Source: Cristatella mucedo (lineage: Eukaryota > Bryozoa > Phylactolaemata > Cristatellidae). Taken from it: a DNA stretch of 64,000 nt. This document shows, piece by piece, positions 11,601 to 20,625 of the stretch. The notes below the pieces were generated by a model. The model saw only the letters and a list, made by a program, of their open reading frames with translations, ran no database searches and was not told the origin of the DNA. Position 1 is the stretch's first letter, and each line of letters starts with the position of its first letter. A program made the position numbers and the translations under genes. Location: assembly GCA_009760855.2 (NCBI GenBank), contig WPIO01000054.1, forward strand, positions 2,827,501-2,891,500, given 5' to 3'.

Positions 11601-11869
11601 CCACTTGTGGTAACAGCTATTTCCGTTCAGGTATTCCACATGACTACGATTTGCGCATCGGCTCGAGCCCGACTCTCGTTTCCGGATTCTTCAACGGCTC
11701 GCTGTGCGCTCACTTCGTCGGACAGATGAAGAATTGTCAGAATGAAATCTTTACTTGCCCACCGTCTACAGTTGGAAGATACGTGAGCTTGCAGGTCGTT
11801 ACGACAGATCCGGAAAAAAAACTCAGCTTGGCCAAAATGACTGTGTATGGAGTTCCCCTCTCCAACTGA
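588..11869 (+). CDS. Gene A: secreted mucin-FTP lectin-like protein, 5' partial
   Basis: Predicted spliced gene whose visible exons are 588-5630 (mucin), 6678-6707 (microexon), 6925-7119 (FTP part A) and 11631-11869 (FTP part B with stop TGA). All junctions are phase 1 and the joined frame is open for about 1,835 codons. Seen: a Ser/Thr-rich leader of about 160 residues, about 1,500 residues of Thr-Gln-Pro pentapeptide-like repeats without cysteine, then one FTP fold ending in YGVPLSN. Known: Thr/Pro-rich tracts carry dense O-glycans, and FTP domains are sugar-binding jelly rolls in secreted lectins. Inferred: a secreted or mucus-bound lectin with a very long stalk. Its paralog gene C has the same exon order with a stalk five times shorter. 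The 5' exons are outside the window. Confidence 0.72.
1101..5536 (+). repeat. Three near-identical 1.5-kb higher-order repeats inside the mucin exon
   Basis: The 15-bp coding repeat (ACTCAGCCGACAACG and variants) is organised into larger blocks. The same landmark, CGATTCAGCTGAC, starts blocks at 1101, 2586 and 4176, giving periods of 1,485 and 1,590 bp; the third block runs to about 5,536. Block 2 differs from block 1 by a 15-bp insertion near 3,245 and an extra 90-bp module near 3,930-4,020, both multiples of 15. Otherwise the blocks are almost the same at the nucleotide level, including silent sites, which implies recent unequal exchange or gene conversion. Confidence 0.9.
5631..6677 (+). 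other. Gene A intron after the mucin exon
   Basis: Runs from the weak donor GTCATT to the good acceptor TTTTTTTGCTGCAG just before the microexon. It contains an L2 3' tail at about 6,490-6,650. Several stops occur in all frames and no coding similarity is seen. Confidence 0.5.
6490..6650 (+). mobile_element. L2-like retrotransposon 3' tail
   Basis: Contains the tail that recurs throughout the window: a TTTGCAGCAAATGCTAAGCGCC block, AGAGATTGGGATCACTGAGGGTGCTTTAT, then (ATT)n. The same tail closes the longer L2 fragments at 13,030-14,025 and 59,690-60,710. Confidence 0.7.
6678..6707 (+). CDS. Gene A 30-nt microexon
   Basis: Thirty bases between a strong acceptor (TTTTTTTGCTGCAG) and a strong donor (GTAAGTAC). 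In phase 1 it encodes GIGTPGIVSL once joined to the preceding G. Gene C has a 30-nt equivalent at 55229-55258 encoding GIGAQRIVSL, with equally good splice sites. It links the mucin stalk to the FTP domain. It is too short to be found as an open reading frame; the case rests on two conserved copies and matching phase. Confidence 0.75.
   Translation, partial: ALEHQGLYP
6708..6924 (+). other. Gene A short intron between microexon and FTP part A
   Basis: A 217-base intron, GTAAGT to TTTCTCAACGCAG. The gene C equivalent is 235 bases (55259-55493), and the two align through much of their length, for example at the shared CACNATGAAATG block just before the acceptor. Confidence 0.6.
6925..7119 (+). 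CDS. Gene A exon: N-terminal half of FTP (fucolectin-type) domain
   Basis: Sixty-five codons, phase 1 at both ends. Motifs seen in order: PADQSW, FCGPANAFYGN, NTYAF, PNPWIYVDLGEQHNVTKVTV and SRCNSDG. These match the family pattern of (N)AF/IDGNxxT, NPWWRVDL and VxxVxVTNR. NVT is a possible N-glycosylation site, also present in gene C. The residues that bind fucose in eel fucolectin (a histidine before NPWW and an RGDCC run after VTN) are absent: KAPPNPW and RCNSDG occur instead. The donor is GACG|GTTGGT, at the same aligned place as gene C. Confidence 0.85.
8045..8894 (+). repeat. Tandem duplication, two units of about 410 bp, 440 bp apart
   Basis: Unit 1 is 8,045-8,448 and unit 2 is 8,485-8,894. 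Both run from CCRGATGCRTATTARAATTC to CTTCCAAAAAGGTAATGG with many substitutions between them. Gene C and copy D carry a single related block, so the doubling is specific to gene A. Confidence 0.85.
8907..9560 (-). mobile_element. L2-like element fragment (3' end)
   Basis: Inverted copy of the L2 tail: TAATATTACCCTTAATAAAG, then AGAACCCAATCTCTTTCTA and the 3' untranslated part, reaching degraded coding sequence near 9,420-9,500. Frameshifts and stops throughout. It lies directly beside a second inverted copy. Confidence 0.7.
9561..10372 (-). mobile_element. L2-like element fragment with end of reverse transcriptase ORF
   Basis: On the minus strand it begins at 10,372. The stretch 10,063-10,359 (minus) encodes ASLVCRERRSCQVTPLLTDL followed by LPGKQRIDFKVL, a typical C-terminal segment of L2/CR1-clade reverse transcriptase ORFs. 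The 3' untranslated tail ends near 9,562 with an AAT-rich run. The 5' part is missing, as is usual for non-LTR insertions. Confidence 0.75.
11631..11869 (+). CDS. Gene A exon: C-terminal half of FTP domain, with stop
   Basis: Starts after TTTCCGTTCAG; phase 1 joins GAC-G to GT and gives DGIPHDYDLRIGSS. Motifs seen: LVSGFFNGSLCAHF, NCQNEIFTCPPSTVGRYVSL and LAKMTVYG. The C-x(7)-C-PP-x(3)-GRYV run and the closing EVEVYG-like strand are hallmarks of the FTP/F5-8C lectin fold; the usual cysteine in LCEVEVYG is alanine here. NGS is a possible N-glycosylation site conserved in gene C. The ORF ends with TGA at 11867-11869. Confidence 0.87.
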
Positions 11870-12420
11870 GCAACCGTCCGCCAGGTGACTGTCGGAGCAG
11901 AAGATGAAGCAACTTCATTCTAAGAATGGCGAGTCGTTCGTCGGAAACTCTTCACCGAGTGTGCGGAATTTCCGTACTAAAGCTGCTGTTGCTGTTAATG
12001 CACCCTAGATCTGCTCTCACATATCGTTGTACGGCCACGGAACATATACATGTTTTGCGATCAACCTCTACAGTTAAATTGAGGCGTAGACCAACAGTAA
12101 TGAAATGGTTAGCGAGCGACCAGATGCTGCTATGCAAGCAAAGCAGGCGTCATGCTCTGGCTGGCGGCAGAACCCAAGATTTCGGCGATTGGCAAACGAG
12201 ATGCTTTCTCGCCACCGAGCTTGCTTATGCATGCATTCACTCCAACCCTCTTATATCAGTGTTTAAATTCCAGACAACGAACTCGTGCGAATTCAAGGAT
12301 AGCCATGAACCCATGCTGTAGTGTGCACGACTTTGTCACCAATTACGCCTGTGTGGCATTAATAAAAATTCCAATTGCACAAGTCTGCTAAAGCAGCTGT
12401 AGTGCTTGGGGATCTCCAGA
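11870..12420 (+). other. Gene A 3' untranslated region and downstream flank
   Basis: Aligns with about 58,338-58,760 after gene C and, from about 12,270 on, with about 62,990-63,110 after copy D, for instance at CTCGTGCGAATTCAAGGATAGC. The small open frames inside are not conserved, so I treat it as untranslated. Confidence 0.5.
12361..12366 (+). terminator. Candidate polyadenylation signal AATAAA
   Basis: A canonical hexamer about 490 bases after the gene A stop, inside flank sequence conserved with gene C. Gene C has TTTAATTAAAAT at the aligned place, a weaker form. Position and conservation support it; no cleavage evidence exists. Confidence 0.45.
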
Positions 12421-12779
12421 TTTTGCTTTTAGCACTACGCTTTTTATAAAAAAAACTCTCAAAAGAATCCAGTCTACTCAGAAAACCTCTAGCCTTGAGA
12501 GGGTGCATGCAAGAGCACTTCCTTGTAAGCAGGCACCTCAGTCATTCCAAGGTGCTGAATGCTACCATTGCATTCGCTGCATAGAATAACCAGCAATAGT
12601 GTGTCAGCTTAAGCCTCGATGCCTAGGCAGTGATGCTTCCACTTCCGCTTAGGCTCTCGATTTCTCCCACAATAAGCACATGCTACTTGTAAGGAGTTAC
12701 CGAGCACATGTTACTTGGTAGTGACGTTATCTTGAAGGCAATTTGTTGTCGATTGATCCTTCTGTGCAGGCAGACCGTA

Positions 12780-12966
12780 AGTTTTGGCATCGATATCTAT
12801 GCTGATGACACTCGGTTGCACACATGCTTTAATCCAGCATAATGTCACTCACCTTTCAATCGCATTTCCCTTTGCAGAAAATGCAAAGCGCCTAGAAAGA
12901 GATTGAGTTCTCTGAAAGTGCTTTATCAAGGTGTATTATTAATATTATTAACATTATTATTATAAG
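12780..12966 (+). mobile_element. L2-like retrotransposon 3' tail
   Basis: CTTTGCAGAAAATGCAAAGCGCC, then AGAGATTGAGTTCTCTGAAAGTGCTTTATCAAG and an (ATT)n run ending near 12,965. Only the 3' end is present. Confidence 0.7.
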
Positions 12967-13029
12967 TCATATCCCTCCCAGCCCTTCAGCCCTTCGAATT
13001 CTCTGAACTCCCTTTCTGCATGTATTAAC

Positions 13030-14025
13030 GACTTCCGCACATGAATGGCAGCACATTTGCTTGTGTTGAATTATGATGCAACTCATTTGATAGCTATGGG
13101 CAAACCAAATGCCTTTTACAAATTGGAAAGGCAAATGCCTGAAGTCGGTTCTGCCAGGAAATCTCTTGTTAAATCTTCGCGATTTATTGGTGTCAAGTTC
13201 CTTAGTGATTTCTCATTAGGTAACCACATCAGCTCAACAGTCAAGGCTGCCTACTTTCAGCTACATATCATTGCTAAATATCAAGCTTGTTTAGACTAGA
13301 ATACCACATCTAAACTGGTCCATGCATTTGTGACATCCCATCTTCATTATTTAACCTACTGCTTACTAGTCTACCGGCGATTAAAATCAGACGCTTATAG
13401 CTAGTACCAAAGGCTGTAGCTAGGCATGTCTGTGGTGAGCATAGCAGTTGCTACGTCACACCACTTTTAGCCGGCCTGCACTGGCGACCGATTAAGACAC
13501 CCTTCCACTTCAAGGTTTCAGCATTCAGTTTTAGATCACTTCATTCTTTGCCTCCAGCCTACCTATAAGATATACTGCCCCACCATGCTTTGCATTATAC
13601 CACTCACTTTATGGAATCTAAGTGTGTATGAATAGTTCGTACAAACCGTGTCTTTAGTTCGCACACTTCCAAAGCGTAGAGCTAGCTCCTGACTTGGGTC
13701 ATGACATCGCTTTACGTGATCACATTTAAAAAGAAACTGAACACACACATATTTGTCACAGTATTGAGTGGTTCCGTGTGAGTTGAACTTTATTTACCTC
13801 TGGTGCTGACACTGTGTATGCGACTACTAACCACACTTGCATGCTGAACCTGTGCATGTCACACCCCTAACTATGTTCTTCCTGTGGTTTAATGATCGTG
13901 CAACCACTAACTATTCGACCTTACTTCCTTTGCAGCAAATCTAAATTGCCTAGAGAGAGAGAGAGATTAAGTTCTCTGAGGGTGCTTCATGAAGTGTTTT
14001 ATGATTATTATTCTACATTGCCGTT
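13030..14025 (+). mobile_element. L2-like element, 5'-truncated, with degraded reverse transcriptase end
   Basis: An open stretch at 13,045-13,299 encodes LIAMGKPNAF followed by GVKFLSDFSLGNHISSTVK, close to the C-terminal part of L2-clade reverse transcriptase ORFs. Further homology continues in other frames (the aligned parts of 59,970-60,450 make this clear). The element ends with GTTCTCTGAGGGTGCTTCAT and ATT repeats near 14,020. Several frameshifts and stops are present. Confidence 0.75.
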
Positions 14026-16530
14026 TGCACAAGCACTGGCAGAGCTACTGGGAAAGTCGGCAGGTGATCGATGGCGTCCATGCCGTGTTATCCTCAATCT
14101 CGCTTTCATCAAAAGACAATTTGCGTTCCTCGATGATGACACTCGATCGTCCGTGAAGTCGGACGAAAGAGTTAAGTTACCGAGGTGTTTTCATTCGTCG
14201 GTGTGAGCATGAGCATGCTCCAGTGCATGCTGACTCAGATCGAGACACCGCCAGTGTGGAGCACATCACTTTGGGTGAGCCTAGTGCTTGCCCTTAACAC
14301 ACGACTTTTGGGAGTCGCCAACAGAAAAGACTATACGATGCCGAGACAATAATGAGCTAAAACATTACTATAGATAGTTCGAGTTTCTTTGCAATTAATT
14401 CGAGATAGAATTCATACAGCCACGCCATAGCAATGTGATGCCAAATATTGTGCCTAGCAATTGAACCGATTGAGACGTGACGTTCAGTCACCTGGCAGTT
14501 CGTTAATAAATCGAAAGGTTCATTCGTGGCTCCGATTTCCGCCGTTGTGACAAAGCCCAGATCCAGTGCCCATATGCACTGCAACAGGCGATCTTAATCG
14601 AGTTAGGTAATTAACAATATCATGCATTAATATTAAAATGTATCACGCGAAAACTTCAGCATACAGTGGAGCATCGGCCTAAAGCATTTTCTGAAGCAAG
14701 CACTGCCCCTTATCAGTCAAGTTGCGAACTCGGGTTGTAGTTGGGTTATATGCTGGCCGGTATAGCTTCTCTGATAAACTGAGGGTGAAGAGCTGTTAAA
14801 AGCATGATCTAGTGGGACCTGTGCACAGCTGCTGTGCCCTTTGATTTGGCATGCACTCAGGACGGTAACCCAGTGGTGAACAGGCAGTGAGTTCACTTGC
14901 AGGGTCAACCAGTTCTTAGCTGTGGTCTGTCTCGTGAGAATGAATCATCGGGCTCCTTGAGGGCACAGCCATGGTAGAGAAGATGCGAATCGAGTGAGTA
15001 AAGGGGGAGAAGGGAGAAGTGCATATCTCCACTCCGTGAGTACTGATGTAGGCAAAGTGCGTCTCTACGCTCAGTGCGTCGCACGATAAACTGTTGGTGT
15101 TGATCATCGGCTGGCTCTCTGCCTGATTGAACCGAACCAACAGGGGGGATGGGGTGGGGTCACTTTTGAACGCTAAGAATCACATAACGTCTGAAACCAT
15201 GTTTCAGTGTGTAGTCCACTCGCTCCCTCCCCTCCTGCGGCTGACTTACGCTGAACCCTCACCAACTAAAATTGTTGATCTGTCGATCTCGATTTGTCGA
15301 ATTGTCGATCTGTCGATCTCGATTTGTCGAAATGTCAATCTGTCGATCTGTATTGCTAATCTTTAGTATGCGAACGTGGAGTTGTGCTGATTTGAAGCTC
15401 ATTTTGTGACCTCCGAATACTGCCGCTCGCTAAATGTCACTTGCCTCCAAACTCCTTAATTTATATACATAGGAGATAATACGCTGCTCGTTGGTGCGTG
15501 TTCGGACACTAGCATCTAGCCGAAGTCGCGCCGTGCAGCCCAAAGCAGAGAAAAATACTAGGCTCGGCTTCCAGCATCCACCTACTGTCAGGAGGTGGAC
15601 ACTTCTGCGGCCGCATGACCCTCTAGTCGACGCTTGGAATTTGGAGGTCGGGCGTTGGAGTATATCGAAGTGATGAGAGCATGTTCGAGCTCCTCCCTAA
15701 TCCCTCGTGCCAGACGTGGTACTGGCATTCGCTGAGTGAGCCACGTGCCCAATTTCAGCGGTATGGTCACAACCAGCCATGATTGTACGTCGCCGGCACT
15801 TCCGAGCCTTTCGGCTTTCCTTCGCTTTCAAGGACTGCTCCACATGCCTGCATGCAAGTATTTCAACGACTTAGCTTCCGACGACTACCTCCAATTTGTA
15901 GCGTAAAGGCAGAGCAAAAATCGTGCAGCTGCAGTGAAGCAATTTGTGCTACTTGAGTCTGAGCGACCAAACTTGGAATCTCCAAGTCCTTATGTCAGCC
16001 CCGTTACCAGAGGCTGATAATACTTTCCTGAGACGTCAAGTTAACTTGCTTGCCCACCCAAGTAGTCGCTGATTTAAATTAGCTATTGCCTACAACGTGA
16101 CATTCAGTATTGGCACAGTAGTTCATGCTCACGAAATTGTAGTTATAGTTTAGCTTCAACTCTTCTATTGCAAAAATAGATTCATGCGTTCCACATTTTG
16201 AATGGTTAACCACCTAATTCGATTTTAGAATTTAAAACCAATAACATGGGAAGGATAAAGCTGAAACTTTCAACAGACATTCTAGTGCAGCAGAAAAGGC
16301 TGGATCTTATAACCAATTCTTTAGACATGGCATTATTCAGGCGATCTGACGAGTATATGCTAAACGAATCAGGTAGTAGAATCGAAAGTTTTGGCGAAAA
16401 GATCCTAGCCGTTAAATTTATAGTCGTCCTGTCAAAAGCTGCATAGTTCATTTTAGAAAATAGTAGCAAGAAGCCGCAGAGCAGGCTGGGAAAAATAATA
16501 TTTCGTATAGTGTGGGAAGTTTAGACATTC
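14026..16530. other. Spacer without recognisable genes
   Basis: Open frames are short and have no recognisable motif or paralogous copy in the window. The only clear structure is a 30-bp tandem repeat at 15,271-15,350. Confidence 0.4.
15271..15350 (+). repeat. 30-bp tandem repeat, 2.7 units
   Basis: Units start at 15,271, 15,301 and 15,331, each built on ATTGTCGATCTGTCGATCTC plus GATTTGTCGA; the last is partial. The period is divisible by three, so a repeating peptide appears in translation, but nothing else suggests coding. Confidence 0.9.
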
Positions 16531-16539
16531 GTACCAGTA

Positions 16540-16740
16540 CGAATAAGCTATAAATATTCTAGCGGCTTCGATCCGACTTCTCATCGTTTTAATTCTTATA
16601 TTCCTTTGGAAGTAAACTGGCTGCTGACTATACAGGGGTGATATAACTGCTTAGCACGTCCAGCGGGTCATTCGTGGCACGTGACTCAAGTATTGGGTCA
16701 CTCATTGTTGTATGAGGCCTGAGCTCAGTCGACGATACCG
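16540..16740 (+). repeat. Stray fragment of the R unit
   Basis: GCTTCGATCCGACTTCTCATCGT and the following CTGCTGAC...GATATAACTGCTTAGCAC match the same landmarks at about 35,115, 39,090 and 43,060 inside the R-unit array. It shows that the R unit also occurs outside the array. Confidence 0.55.
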
Positions 16741-17042
16741 CTACTAGCAGACGATTTGCTATTCGCTTATGCCTGCACAGAAATCTTGCCCGGCTATAGA
16801 CGTTGTTGCAAACATGAATGAATCGGTAGGAAACGTAATTCCCTATCGAATATTTATAGAGTGTAAGCATGCGAATGTGAAGGCTGCCGGGAAAATAACA
16901 TCAGCTAGTTCTCACTTTTATAGCAATGGCTATAAAAAAACAGAAAAAACAGAGTCGTAGAGCTTGTGGGCTTGAGAGCTTGAGGCCGTCTACTACGTTA
17001 AGCTATTTTTCAGCCTTGAAATTTTCCATTTCCGCATTGCCT

Positions 17043-17074
17043 GCTGAATCACACTCGCGAATGTGTGATTCAGC
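17043..17074. repeat. 12-bp perfect inverted repeat, 8-base loop
   Basis: GCTGAATCACAC at 17,043-17,054 pairs with GTGTGATTCAGC at 17,063-17,074; the loop is TCGCGAAT. It lies just upstream of the copy B promoter block. Function unknown. Confidence 0.85.
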
Positions 17075-17399
17075 GGACGGTACTAGTCAGAGGCCCGACT
17101 ACCCAGCGACAGTGAGCCCACTCATGTTTTCTTTAGGGTGCTAGCATAAACACGAACCAAATGTTCTTAGGCTAACTTGAAACTAGGCGTGCCGCCGACA
17201 TCGTGGGCATCGATTCAGTTGCAGGTCGCTTCAAGGCAATCAGAAAGAGATTCAATCATCTCATGTTGAGATGTACGTCATCCACTGTAACTTCATGAAC
17301 CAAGTATTTTCTTGTCAAGTTTAGAAAATTTCCTCGAGGTTTCAGCGTGAAGTCGTGAATGACGTGTCAGATATTTGCGGCACTTGATAATCGCCCACA

Positions 17400-17976
17400 A
17401 TGTCAGCAGCAGTTTTGGGTCCAATAGGTGACTGGCGGAAACTAAAGTGGCATTGGCCTTCGATTAGGGCCTATGGCTGCCGCTCGCGGGCGCTTTTTCT
17501 GCAGTGCGCGCCGCATCGGACGGCGCTCCCATTTCGTGCTCAATAAAGGAACTCGAAGAGCCAGGTCGAGTGGCCGCTGAGTGCCAGAGACGTTGCATCT
17601 CGTTGCGCCTGCTTTTTTTTCCAAGTGAGGTCTAGTTTTGGAGCAGCTGCCCGGCCAGAAGTCACCGACGGCCTGCGACGACTTTTGGGCCTCCACTCAC
17701 CATCGCCTGAGCTGCCGCTGCTCATCATGGATTGCACCCAGGACGCGTGCTGGCGTCTCCCGTACACACGCTGTGTGTTTGCACTCCATTCGGCTGCCGC
17801 CCTCAGCGCTAGCCAATGGCTGCGAGAGCAAACAAGATCGATGCCGTGCTGACGTTTATCCAGCCCATCGCCTGTAGCGTGCTGCTGCATATTAGCAGCC
17901 GAGCTCTGGAAAGCAGTCGTACGGCGGCGCCGACGGAAACATAGAAGCAAGAATGAAGCGGCGGCAAGCCCGCGTC
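17400..17976 (+). promoter_or_regulatory. Copy B upstream (promoter-like) block
   Basis: GC-rich block conserved with 48,600-49,287 upstream of gene C. It carries AGCCAAT at 17,811-17,817, a CCAAT box also found in the gene C block. CpG-rich sequence continues over exon 1. Promoter function is inferred from position and conservation only. Confidence 0.4.
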
Positions 17977-18067
17977 ATGCAGCGGCAGCAGAGGTCGTCT
18001 CCGCGGTCGCACCGAGCCGCCCAAGCTCCTGCTGTGGCTGCTCTGTGCCTGCCGGTCGCCGCCAGAG
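17977..18067 (+). pseudogene. Copy B exon 1: diverged signal-peptide exon
   Basis: Aligns with gene C exon 1 (49288-49369) and also ends in phase 1, 30 codons plus one base. From the aligned ATG it reads MQRQQRSSPRSHRAAQAPAV followed by AALCLPVAAR. The hydrophobic core is shorter than in gene C because of frame differences: a Leu-rich LLLWLLC run exists in another frame with no ATG, which suggests an old frameshift. The donor position reads GAG|GTCGCC instead of GGTAAGAG. Confidence 0.55.
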
Positions 18068-20448
18068 GTCGCCGTCAGAGGCAGAGGCCCGCGAACCGTC
18101 GCATCTGCCGCAGCCGCCGCAAAAGCCGCGCGAGCCTCGGTCTCGGTCTCCGAGTAGCTTTCGCCATCGCCGAACGCCATGCCGTTTTCACCCGCGTCGA
18201 CGCTCTGCGGTTTCATTGGCGACATCGGCCCCGTCGCTGCTAGTCGCGGCGGTGGCGGCTGCGGCGGTGCGGCCGTGTGCTGAGCTATTATTCACTCGTG
18301 CGTGACTACTAGGTAAGCGACGCTGAAGCGATGCCCTGCATCTGCTACGTGAACACTTGGGCTAGCTAATGTAAACTGCAGGATACTTGAAGCTCGCAAG
18401 GCAACTCCTAAGGTTGAGGAATGTTTATAGGGCCACCAGTCAACCTAGCCGCAGATTTAAAGGGCCTCCGAGAGCATCCGTGTGTTTTGAGTTTTTTCTA
18501 CTCTGAAACTGTTCAATTCCGTTCCCGTGCGATCCGCAGAGGCCTTGGAATGTAACAAGCGGAGGCGACTGAAATCAAGCACTAGTTAGCAAATGGCGCG
18601 TTCTCCACAGAACCACTTTTGAAAACGACAAGCCTTTCGCTTGACTGTGGCAATCATTTTATGGCACCATGTCAATAATTGCAATTTTTTTTGCTTTCAA
18701 CCGAGTATTTGAGACAAACAAAATCCCGAAGAAGTTTTACCCCCTCAGTGCTTGCGGCGAACCACCGTCTCTTTCTGGCAACGTGCTCATACTTTCTAAC
18801 CTGCGTCGGGTGAGCGCTCGGCAATTTTTCGTTAATGTGCGTCGACACTTTGCTAGCTACCACACTACGCCTTTATTTAATGCGTTACTGAGTCAAGAAG
18901 TTATGGGCGCCCCGATCCACGCAAAGTTGGTGAGTTTGCCTTATTTCCAACCCTTTCCGCAGCTCAGAGTAATGCTGCGGTCAAATCAAATTTAAATAGG
19001 TTTGTGCGTGATAAGATACCTACGCGACTGTAAGATATTCGAACCATTCGTCTCAGTACTTTTTCGATATTTACCCTGAAAGTAGGCATCGTAAAATTAC
19101 TAAAGATAATAGCAGATAAAAAGAAATAGGCAAGCGTTCCGGTTTTAAGGCTTTTTCCATCAGTTTTCCAAGTGCATCGTGTCATAATGCGCGGCAATTA
19201 AATCTCATTAGGGGCAGTTTTAAAATGTCACTTTGGGTCAACACGTGATGGAATCTATAAAAAGTTCAAATGATTGAACTTATAATGTATTATTAATTTA
19301 TAACAATGACTTGCACATTACTTATTTATAAAATTCAGTGCAAGAACGCATAGAGTGTCATAAAAGATTTTTCCTTATGCCTCCCTCTATGCTGGTTAAC
19401 GGAAGCACGGCTTTAGACTTCAGTGGAACTACTTTGAAGAAAATCAGAGCACGTGCCTTGGCCACCGACCACTCCGAAGACTCAGGCACTGGGCTGATCA
19501 CGTGCTGTCACTTCTGATGAGTTCAATTTACCGTTTACGCTAGGCTAAATAAGCCTCGTCGAAAAATGGCTTTCTATGGCTATCTTGCTACCCAGTGAAA
19601 TAGCACCGATAGCCGATGCCGTCGCATGGACTTTCGTTCGCTATGGATGCATAACTTCTACCTTAAAGTGTGCGGTTTCTTTTCGTTTCCGCCACGCTTT
19701 GCAACGTATCGGTAACATGCTCAAATCGCCGTTACATCCACGAGGCGTTTGGTGAAGTACGACGATCAGGATCCGCCGAGTGACACTGACGGTTTAAGTG
19801 CCGCCGGCATTCGTCGCATGTCGGCAAGAACTAGCGCAGCTTGGAGCGCAGCGTCAGCGGCCCAGGCCGTCGGTGTTGAGGCCGGCGCATACAGTTTGTT
19901 AAGCAAGGTGTGGCAGCATTTCCAATTTTTTGCACTTACCACTTTCCAAACGTTGCTCCGTGATATATCGGCACGCACATTCCACCACGGGTAAAGATCG
20001 CTGTTAACAGCATCGCTGTTGCTCCGCGTCATCACCGGAGCATTTCGTGAAAGGAACTGTTTTTCTCCTTCTCTCTCTCTCTCTTTTTGTCGTCGTCTCC
20101 TTCGGTCTGTCTCCGTCTCTGTCTCTGGCTCCGCCTCTATCTCTCTCATTCTGCTATCCTAGTATTTCTCACTCGATTACCGTACAGCTTAGTTTGAGTG
20201 GGTACGGACATCCGGCACTTGACTTGGCGCAAGCTCGAAGCGTGGCCGTGACTCTGCTGGAGGAGTGGCCGCGGCTCGGCACTCCGGATGCTGTCTGAAA
20301 GCGCTGGTGGTGGCAAGTGGCATCACTGCAAGCGGGCGACGACTGCAACACATTTGTATGCGCACAAAGCTCGACCATGCACTTTTATTCCACTTCGGAG
20401 AAATTACGATGACCACCTAGCAGCGACAGCAGGCTGGGGCACCGGCAG
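18068..20448 (+). other. Copy B intron 1
   Basis: Aligns block by block with gene C intron 1 (49,370-51,698). Contains a CT-rich low-complexity run near 20,065-20,160, where gene C has (CT)n and (TG)n at 51,318-51,431. No exon is visible inside it. Confidence 0.55.
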
Positions 20449-20625
20449 AAATGGCAGCAGTGCTGTACCACTGTGCCAGCCTGTTCGTCTCAGCCGATGC
20501 CGCCACCGGACCGCAGTGCAGCGCCGTCAATTACTCGCGTAGTAGAAACACGTTTGATCTCGTGATACGTGATGGCGAGTTGCAGGCGAGTGCTCACGAA
20601 GCACCACTTCTGCTCCTCAGAATCG
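20449..20625 (+). pseudogene. Copy B exon 2: decayed PAN/apple-like exon
   Basis: Homolog of gene C exon 2. It keeps YHCASLFV, PQCSAVNYSRS and LLLRI, but the third cysteine of the motif (TCDLL in gene C) is phenylalanine (TFDLV) and the fourth (GGCESQ) is lost (DGELQ). The donor is changed from ATCG|GTGAGC to ATCG|CTGAGC, so normal splicing at 20,625 should fail. The acceptor CCGGCAG at 20,442-20,448 gives phase 1 but is offset from the gene C acceptor by indels. Confidence 0.6.

Larger units (their letters stand above)
7120..11630 (+). other. Gene A intron between the two FTP exons
   Basis: A 4.5-kb intron holding a poly-C run near 7,542, a 440-bp tandem duplication (8,045-8,894) and two back-to-back inverted L2 fragments (8,907-10,372). 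Parts near 7,700-7,800 and 8,045-8,900 align with the gene C intron (about 56,220-57,000) and copy D (about 61,380-62,250). The last 180 bases before the acceptor are also conserved with gene C. No coding exon is supported inside it. Confidence 0.6.

Noticed and set aside
11380-11613. Possible extra exon before FTP part B
   Set aside because: Conserved with gene C, but no donor is shared and the FTP domain is already continuous without it.
15271-15350. Possible CRISPR-like array
   Set aside because: Units are contiguous with no spacers; it is a simple 30-bp tandem repeat in animal DNA.
17540-18225. Several long overlapping frames on both strands near copy B exon 1
   Set aside because: GC-rich sequence has few stops. 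Only the short frame aligned to the gene C signal-peptide exon, ending in the same phase, is supported.
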